A DNA stretch of 64,000 nucleotides, taken from the NCBI RefSeq assembly GCF_001269925.1, contig NZ_LHVO01000056.1, positions 62,001 through 126,000 of the forward strand, given 5' to 3'. This document shows positions 59,015-64,000 of this stretch, in pieces (position 1 is the stretch's first letter; each line of letters starts with the position of its first letter). A program made the translations under genes and the position numbers. The stretch comes from Pseudomonas sp. MIACH (lineage in GTDB: Bacteria > Pseudomonadota > Gammaproteobacteria > Pseudomonadales > Pseudomonadaceae). The notes under the pieces are model-generated. The model was not told the DNA's origin. It saw only the letters and a list, made by a program, of their open reading frames with translations, and did no database searches.

Positions 59015-60454
59015 TCAATTCCCCTTGTGCTGGATGTGGGTGTGGTCGTCATCGCTGCCATCATCGGCGGCGGACAACGGACGGGCCGGTGTGCGTTTCT
59101 GGCCGGGACCACCGTGGGTCGGTTCCGTACCTTCGTGAGTCACAGGACCTTTGCGCACCAGGCGCATCATGTAGCCCAGACCCGCGCCGAACAGGGCGAA
59201 GTACACCACCACGAACAACACCAGGGTGATCGTCATCTGCGCCAGGCTATGCCCGGAAGAAGCATCCGACGTGCGCATCAACCCGTAGACCACCCACGGC
59301 TGGCGGCCAATTTCGGTGGTGAACCAACCGGCGAGAATCGCGATCAGGCCAGACGGCCCCATCCACAGCGCCAGGTACAGGAACGGTTTGGACGTGTACA
59401 TCTTGTCGCCCCGGCGCAGCCAGAGGCTGAACAGACCGGTGAAGATCATCAGGAAGCCCAGGCCGACCATGACCCGGAACGACCAGAACACGATGGTCGA
59501 ATTCGGGCGGTCTTGCGGCGGGAATTCCTTGAGCGCCGGCACCTGTTTGTCCAGGGAGTGGGTCAGGATCAGGCTGCCCAGGTACGGAATCTCCACCGCA
59601 TACTTGGTTTTTTCGGCCTTCATGTCCGGCCAGCCAAACAGGATCAGCGGGGTTGGCTCATTGCCTTTGTTTTCCCAATGGCCTTCGATGGCGGCGATTT
59701 TTGCCGGCTGGTGCTTGAGGGTGTTGAGGCCATGGAAGTCACCGATCACGGCCTGGATAGGCGCCACGATCAGGGCCATCCACATCGCCATCGACAACAT
59801 CTTGCGGATCGCCGGGTTGTCCTTGCCGCGCAGCAGGTGCCAGGCCGCCGAGGAACCGACAAAGAACGCCGTGGCCACAAAGGCTGCCGTCGCCATGTGC
59901 ATCAGGCGGTAAGGGAACGATGGGTTGAAGATCACCGCCAGCCAATCGGTAGGAATCACGCGGCCGTCGATGATTTCAAAGCCTTGCGGCGTCTGCATCC
60001 AGCTGTTGGACGCCAGGATCCAGAAGGTCGAGATCAACGTACCGACGGCCACCATCACCGTGGAGAAGAAGTGCAGCTTGCGCCCCACCTTGTTCCAGCC
60101 GAACAGCATCACACCGAGGAAACCGGCTTCGAGGAAGAAGGCCGTGAGCACTTCGTACGTAAGAAGCGGCCCGGTGACGGCGCCGGCGAAGTCCGAGAAG
60201 CGGCTCCAGTTGGTGCCGAACTGGTAGGCCATGACCAAACCGGAGACCACGCCCATGCCGAAGTTGACGGCAAAGATCTTCGACCAGAAATGGTAGAGGT
60301 CACGGTAGGTGTCGTTATGGGTCTTGAGCCACAAGCCTTCCAGCACTGCGAGGTAACTGGCCAGGCCGATGGTGATCGCCGGGAACAGGATGTGGAATGA
60401 GATGGTGAACGCGAACTGAATTCGGGCGAGATCTAGCGCCTCCAAACCGAACAT
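59015..60454 (-). CDS. cioA: Cyanide-insensitive terminal oxidase subunit I
   Basis: The ATG of 60452-60454 (AGAGGAAG upstream) gives 479 residues. It has the heme-bearing membrane core: FGLEALDLARIQFAFTISFH near the N-terminus (with the heme His), the VSGLVMAYQFGTNWS segment and the conserved GWFTTEIGRQPWVV. The Q-loop is short, as in CIO-type enzymes. It reduces oxygen with ubiquinol and resists cyanide, which many fluorescent pseudomonads produce. An ANR box lies in the divergent upstream region at 60612-60625. Confidence 0.96.
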   Translation of the reverse strand: MFGLEALDLARIQFAFTISFHILFPAITIGLASYLAVLEGLWLKTHNDTYRDLYHFWSKIFAVNFGMGVVSGLVMAYQFGTNWSRFSDFAGAVTGPLLTYEVLTAFFLEAGFLGVMLFGWNKVGRKLHFFSTVMVAVGTLISTFWILASNSWMQTPQGFEIIDGRVIPTDWLAVIFNPSFPYRLMHMATAAFVATAFFVGSSAAWHLLRGKDNPAIRKMLSMAMWMALIVAPIQAVIGDFHGLNTLKHQPAKIAAIEGHWENKGNEPTPLILFGWPDMKAEKTKYAVEIPYLGSLILTHSLDKQVPALKEFPPQDRPNSTIVFWSFRVMVGLGFLMIFTGLFSLWLRRGDKMYTSKPFLYLALWMGPSGLIAILAGWFTTEIGRQPWVVYGLMRTSDASSGHSLAQMTITLVLFVVVYFALFGAGLGYMMRLVRKGPVTHEGTEPTHGGPGQKRTPARPLSAADDGSDDDHTHIQHKGN

Positions 60455-60772
60455 AAGTCTTCCTCTGTCAGGTAATACCGGCTGCTGGCGGGAGCCTGCA
60501 CCCACTGCCCCCACGGATATGGAGTCTGGCGAATTTCAATTCGTTTCTTTTTTTAACCAGCCACGTAGGGAATCTGGCCTTGCGGCCGCCAGAACAAATT
60601 TTGAAATGACTTTGATCTGGATCAATCACAGTCAAAAGAGTAGTCCCATTTTCGCGGTTGGTCCGTGTGGTCTTTTGCCGCGTGACAGACTGCCTCAGCG
60701 CAGTTCTTGCAACCATCCGTTACAACTTGATGATAATCTCGGCCCCTCCTCCGGCCTTGACCAGAATTCCCG
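60455..60772. other. Divergent control region of cioA and the MFS gene
   Basis: This 318-bp region holds no gene. It contains the ANR/FNR box at 60612-60625 and probable promoters for both directions; I could not choose a convincing -10/-35 pair. Confidence 0.6.
60612..60625. promoter_or_regulatory. ANR/FNR box
   Basis: TTGATCTGGATCAA is a perfect TTGAT-N4-ATCAA dyad, the consensus of the oxygen-sensing regulator ANR/FNR. It lies about 158 bp upstream of cioA and 148 bp upstream of the MFS gene. ANR represses cioAB in P. aeruginosa. Confidence 0.88.
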
Positions 60773-62020
60773 ATGCCTAGTGAACCCGCGTTGCTGTTAC
60801 GTCATCACCGCCCTTTCATCGCGTTCTGGCTGGCACGTATCTTTACCGCCAGCGGCTTTCAGATGCTCACCGTGGCCATCGGCTGGAACCTCTACCAACT
60901 CACCGGCAACGTGCTGGACCTGGGGTTGGTCGGCCTGGTGGAATTCGTGCCGCGCGTGCTGTTCATGCTGCACACCGGGCATGTGGCCGACCGCTATGAG
61001 CGCCGCAAAGTCGCGGCCATCTGCCAGACCGTGCAGGCATTGATTGCCCTCTCCCTGGCCATCGGCGGCCTGACTGGCAACGTGACCCGCGAGATGATCT
61101 TTATCCTCGCCTTCCTGCTCGGCGCCGCACGCTCGTTTGAAATGCCCACCACCCAGGCCCTGCTGCCGAGCATCGTGCCCAGCGCGCTGTTTCCGCGTGC
61201 GGTGGCCTCGTCGCAGTCGGCCCAGCAACTGGCGACCATTGTCGCCCCGGCGCTCGGTGGTTTGCTTTACGCCTTCGGCAGCGTCTGGGTGTATGGGCCC
61301 ACGGTGGTGCTGTACCTCATCGCCTGTGTGCTGACCCTCAACCTGCCCGCGCGCCAGACTCCGCTCAATAAAGGCAAGGCCACCCTCGATTCGCTGCTGG
61401 CCGGGATTCGTTTTATCCGCAGCCGCCCGGACATCCTCGGGGCGATTTCCCTCGACCTGTTCGCCGTGCTGCTGGGCGGAGCCACCGCGTTGCTGCCGGT
61501 GTTCGCCAAGGACATCCTGCTGACCGGTGCCTGGGGTCTGGGCCTGTTGCGCTCGGCACCGGCAGTGGGCGCCTTGTTGATGTCACTGTGGCTGGCGCGC
61601 TTTGCGGTGGACCGCAAGGTTGGCCGGGTGATGTTCACCGCTGTTGGCGTATTCGGCGTGGCGACCATCGCCTTCGGCCTGTCCACCTCGTTCTGGTTTT
61701 CCCTGGCAGTGCTGGTGGTGCTGGGCGCGGCGGACATGATCAGCATGGTGATCCGCGCGTCTTTTGTGCAGCTGGAAACGCCGGATGAAATGCGCGGCCG
61801 GGTGAGTGCGGTCAACGGCCTGTTTATCGGCGCATCCAACCAACTGGGCGAGTTCGAGTCCGGTATCACCGCCCATTGGTTCGGCACCGTGCCCGCCGTG
61901 GTCATGGGCGGGATCGGTACGCTGGTGGTGACCGGGGTGTGGATCAAACTGTTCCCGACCCTGGCGAATCGGGATCGTATGCATGTGCCGGTAGAGGAAA
62001 GCATCAAGCCCGCTGCATGA
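60773..62020 (+). CDS. MFS exporter (EntS/MFS_3-like)
   Basis: The 415-residue protein has 12 hydrophobic segments. The loop between TM2 and TM3 reads GHVADRYERRKVAAIC, the major facilitator signature, and the overall pattern (FIAFWLARIFTASGFQMLTVAIGWNLYQLTG; only part diagnostic) matches the enterobactin-exporter-like MFS_3 group. Substrate unknown. It is divergent from cioA and shares the ANR-box region, so it may respond to oxygen. Confidence 0.9.
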   Translation: MPSEPALLLRHHRPFIAFWLARIFTASGFQMLTVAIGWNLYQLTGNVLDLGLVGLVEFVPRVLFMLHTGHVADRYERRKVAAICQTVQALIALSLAIGGLTGNVTREMIFILAFLLGAARSFEMPTTQALLPSIVPSALFPRAVASSQSAQQLATIVAPALGGLLYAFGSVWVYGPTVVLYLIACVLTLNLPARQTPLNKGKATLDSLLAGIRFIRSRPDILGAISLDLFAVLLGGATALLPVFAKDILLTGAWGLGLLRSAPAVGALLMSLWLARFAVDRKVGRVMFTAVGVFGVATIAFGLSTSFWFSLAVLVVLGAADMISMVIRASFVQLETPDEMRGRVSAVNGLFIGASNQLGEFESGITAHWFGTVPAVVMGGIGTLVVTGVWIKLFPTLANRDRMHVPVEESIKPAA

Positions 62021-62042
62021 TCCAATGTGGCAATAAGGTCAA

Positions 62043-62070
62043 TGTGGGAGAGGGCTTGCCCCCTCCCACA
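62043..62070. repeat. Short REP hairpin
   Basis: TGTGGGAGAGGGCTTGCC is directly followed by its near complement CCCTCCCACA with almost no loop, a collapsed REPIN, between convergent genes. Confidence 0.75.
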
Positions 62071-62101
62071 CCTAGATCTCCAGGGGCTTGAAAGAATGGC
62101 G

Positions 62102-64000
62102 TCAGAGCACCTTGTCCAGGGTGATCGGAAACTCCCGCACCCGCTTGCCGGTGGCATGGTAAATCGCATTCGCCACCGCCGCCGCCACCCCGACAATGCC
62201 AATCTCACCCACGCCTTTTGAGCCCAGGGCGTTGACGATCTCGTCGTGTTCTTCGACAAACACCACGTCTATGTCGCCGATATCGGCATTAACCGGAATG
62301 TGGTACTCGGCCAGGCTGTGGTTCATGTAGCGTCCCAACTGATGGTCGACCTGGGTCTCTTCATGCAGGGCCATGCCGATGCCCCACACCACCCCGCCGA
62401 GGATCTGGCTGCGCGCCATCTTCGGGTTGACCACCCGCCCGGCCGCAATCGCGCTGACCACGCGGCTGACCTTGATCGTGCCCAAGTCCTCATCCACCCG
62501 TACTTCGACGAACACCGCTGAATGGGTGGCGGTGGCGTAACCTTCGCGCTTCTTGTCCGGTTCGCTGTCGACCTGGACGTCCAAGGCCTCTTCGCCACTG
62601 TCCTTGACCAGTTGTGCCAACGACACACTCACGTCGCCGGTGTGCAGTTGGCCGTCTTCAAAGCGTACGGACTCGGCATCCTTGAACACCGGGTAAGTCT
62701 GCCGGGCGATGGTCAGCAGCTTGGCGCTCAACGCTTCGCAGGCTTGCTGCACGGCGGTACCGACGGACGACACGGTGAACGAACCGCCTTGCAGCGGTGC
62801 GGTAGGCAGTGAGGAATCACCGAGCAGAAACACCACGTCTTCCACCGCCACACCACTGGCCTGCGCCGCGATCTGGGTCATCACCGTGTAGGTGCCGGTG
62901 CCGATGTCCGTGGTGGCGCTGCTGACGGTCAGTTTGCCCTCGGCGTCGATGCGCGCCTTGGCGCTGGCCTTCATCTGCATGGCCTCCCACACGCCACCGG
63001 CCATGCCCCAGCCGATCAACTGGCAGCCGTCGCGCATGCTGCGCGGTTCCGGGTTGCGCTGGCTCCAGCCGAAGCGCTCGGCACCTTCGCTGTAACACTC
63101 GCGCAAGGCCTTGCTCGACCAGGGCTTGTCTTCATTCTGGTTGCGCTCGGCGTAGTTGATCAGCCGCAGTTGCACCGGGTCCATCCCCAAGGCGCACGCC
63201 AACTCGTCCATGGCGCACTCCAGGCCGATCACCCCCAACGCGGCGCCGGGCGCGCGCATATCCAAGGGCGTGAACACATCCAGCGGCACCAGCTTGTAGG
63301 TCAGTTGCACGTTGTCGCAGTGGTAAAGCATGCCGCTCCACTCCACCACGTGCTCGCTGAAATCTTCGAAGCGTGAGGTCTGGCCAATCGCCGTATGCCC
63401 CAGCGCCAGCAGACGACCATTGGCAGCGGCGCCCATCTGCAAACGCTGCAAGGTGCGCGGGCGGTAGCCGAAGGTGAACATCTGCTGGCGGGTCAGGGTG
63501 ACGCGCACCGAGCGCTTGAGCGCCAGGGACGCCATCACCGCCAGGGGCAATTGATACTGCGGACGCAAACCCGAGCCAAAGGCACCCCCGACGAATGCAG
63601 CAAAAATCCGCACCTGGCTTTTATCCAGGCCGAACACTTTTTGTACATAGGCCTGGCAGTTCTGCGGGCCCTGGGTCTTGTCGTGGATATGCAGGGTGCC
63701 GTCCGGCTGATACAGCACGGTGCTGGCGTGGGGTTCCATGGGGTTGTGGTGTTCGATGGGGGTGCTGTAGTGCAGGTCGAGGCTGACGGCAGCGGCGGCC
63801 CATTCGGCCTGGAAGTTGCCGCGCGGCGCGGGCGGCGTCTGCGGTGAAGCATAGGCCTGTTCCTGTTGGGCGAGCAGATCAGTCTCGAAGTCTTCGCGCG
63901 CGTATTCGATCTCTACCAGCGAGCCGGCATGCCGCGCCAGTTCCAGGTTGTCGGCGATCACCAGGGCCAGAGGCTGGCCGCTGTAGAGCACACGGTCGTT
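62102..64000 (-). CDS. Molybdopterin-binding subunit of a xanthine/aldehyde-dehydrogenase-type enzyme (N-terminus outside window)
   Basis: The frame is open to the right edge (codons AAC GAC CGT GTG continue beyond an internal GTG), so the start lies outside; 632 C-terminal residues are seen. The family pattern is clear: HNPMEPHASTVLY, FVGGAFGSGLRPQY, GAALGVIGLECAMDELA-type region, TDIGTGTYTVMTQIAA, and the catalytic-Glu segment GSKGVGEIGIVG near the C-terminus. Such enzymes hydroxylate aldehydes or purines using molybdenum cytosine dinucleotide. The FAD and 2Fe-2S partners are expected to the right. Substrate cannot be told. Confidence 0.93.
   Translation of the reverse strand, partial: NDRVLYSGQPLALVIADNLELARHAGSLVEIEYAREDFETDLLAQQEQAYASPQTPPAPRGNFQAEWAAAAVSLDLHYSTPIEHHNPMEPHASTVLYQPDGTLHIHDKTQGPQNCQAYVQKVFGLDKSQVRIFAAFVGGAFGSGLRPQYQLPLAVMASLALKRSVRVTLTRQQMFTFGYRPRTLQRLQMGAAANGRLLALGHTAIGQTSRFEDFSEHVVEWSGMLYHCDNVQLTYKLVPLDVFTPLDMRAPGAALGVIGLECAMDELACALGMDPVQLRLINYAERNQNEDKPWSSKALRECYSEGAERFGWSQRNPEPRSMRDGCQLIGWGMAGGVWEAMQMKASAKARIDAEGKLTVSSATTDIGTGTYTVMTQIAAQASGVAVEDVVFLLGDSSLPTAPLQGGSFTVSSVGTAVQQACEALSAKLLTIARQTYPVFKDAESVRFEDGQLHTGDVSVSLAQLVKDSGEEALDVQVDSEPDKKREGYATATHSAVFVEVRVDEDLGTIKVSRVVSAIAAGRVVNPKMARSQILGGVVWGIGMALHEETQVDHQLGRYMNHSLAEYHIPVNADIGDIDVVFVEEHDEIVNALGSKGVGEIGIVGVAAAVANAIYHATGKRVREFPITLDKVL

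Noticed and set aside
57547-60400. Long open frames opposite cioA and cioB
   Set aside because: Their translations are His/Gln/Arg-rich with no family match; the oxidase subunits are certain.

Overview
This window is chromosomal DNA of a fluorescent pseudomonad (Pseudomonas fluorescens group). The evidence is protein-level resemblance to Pseudomonas families throughout, gene order matching two stretches I remember from P. aeruginosa PAO1 (grpE-dnaK region through lldRP-dld; gdhA-ettA-morA-glyA-cobW-ybdD-cstA-pilZ-radA-ankB-katB-mscL-fpr), a pseudomonad cyanide-insensitive oxidase operon, and many REP/REPIN-type inverted repeats typical of this species group. Most of it is core genome of high G+C; the clearest accessory stretch is about 33.7-35.6 kb.

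Layout. 0-8 kb: heat-shock genes grpE, dnaK and the 5' part of dnaJ on the minus strand with two textbook sigma-32 promoters; recN with a LexA box overlapping its -10; fur and bamE/omlA back to back; ratA-rnfH opposite smpB. 7.7-13.3 kb: lactate utilisation (lldR, lactate permease, FAD/Fe-S D-lactate dehydrogenase) with a perfect 17-bp operator and no lldD. 13.4-14.3 kb: a small secreted protein and tmRNA, whose tag peptide is unusual. 14.4-18.9 kb: a SHMT paralogue and a BenE-family transporter divergent from a MocR-type regulator. 19.1-23.5 kb: CheV, an HD-GYP phosphodiesterase and a Cache chemoreceptor. 23.7-33.7 kb: a GT39-like membrane glycosyltransferase, a UPF0114 membrane protein, a large unknown lipoprotein, a Lon-like protease, a DUF3015 protein, a DUF4105 outer-membrane-like protein and chorismate mutase. 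33.9-35.1 kb: an orphan PD-(D/E)XK nuclease-like gene in AT-richer DNA, followed by long REP-like inverted repeats. 35.6-40 kb: a small lipoprotein, a GreA/B-like protein, gdhA, ettA. 40-56.5 kb: the morA to fpr block and a LuxR solo. 56.6-62 kb: rlmG, the cioAB operon with its small third membrane protein, an ANR box and an MFS exporter. The right edge cuts a molybdenum hydroxylase large subunit.

Together the region serves stress response (heat shock, SOS, iron, peroxide, osmotic shock, cyanide-resistant respiration), carbon uptake (lactate, pyruvate/peptide, one-carbon metabolism) and lifestyle signalling (c-di-GMP synthesis, breakdown and reception; chemotaxis; quorum sensing). No CRISPR array, insertion sequence, prophage or rRNA was seen. 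The items I find most worth a second look are the DUF4105 protein, whose His/Asn-Cys motif order resembles circularly permuted papain-fold enzymes, the MocR-BenE-SHMT module with a paired inverted repeat between the divergent genes, the CheV/HD-GYP/MCP trio, the orphan nuclease, the tmRNA tag and the lactate locus without lldD.
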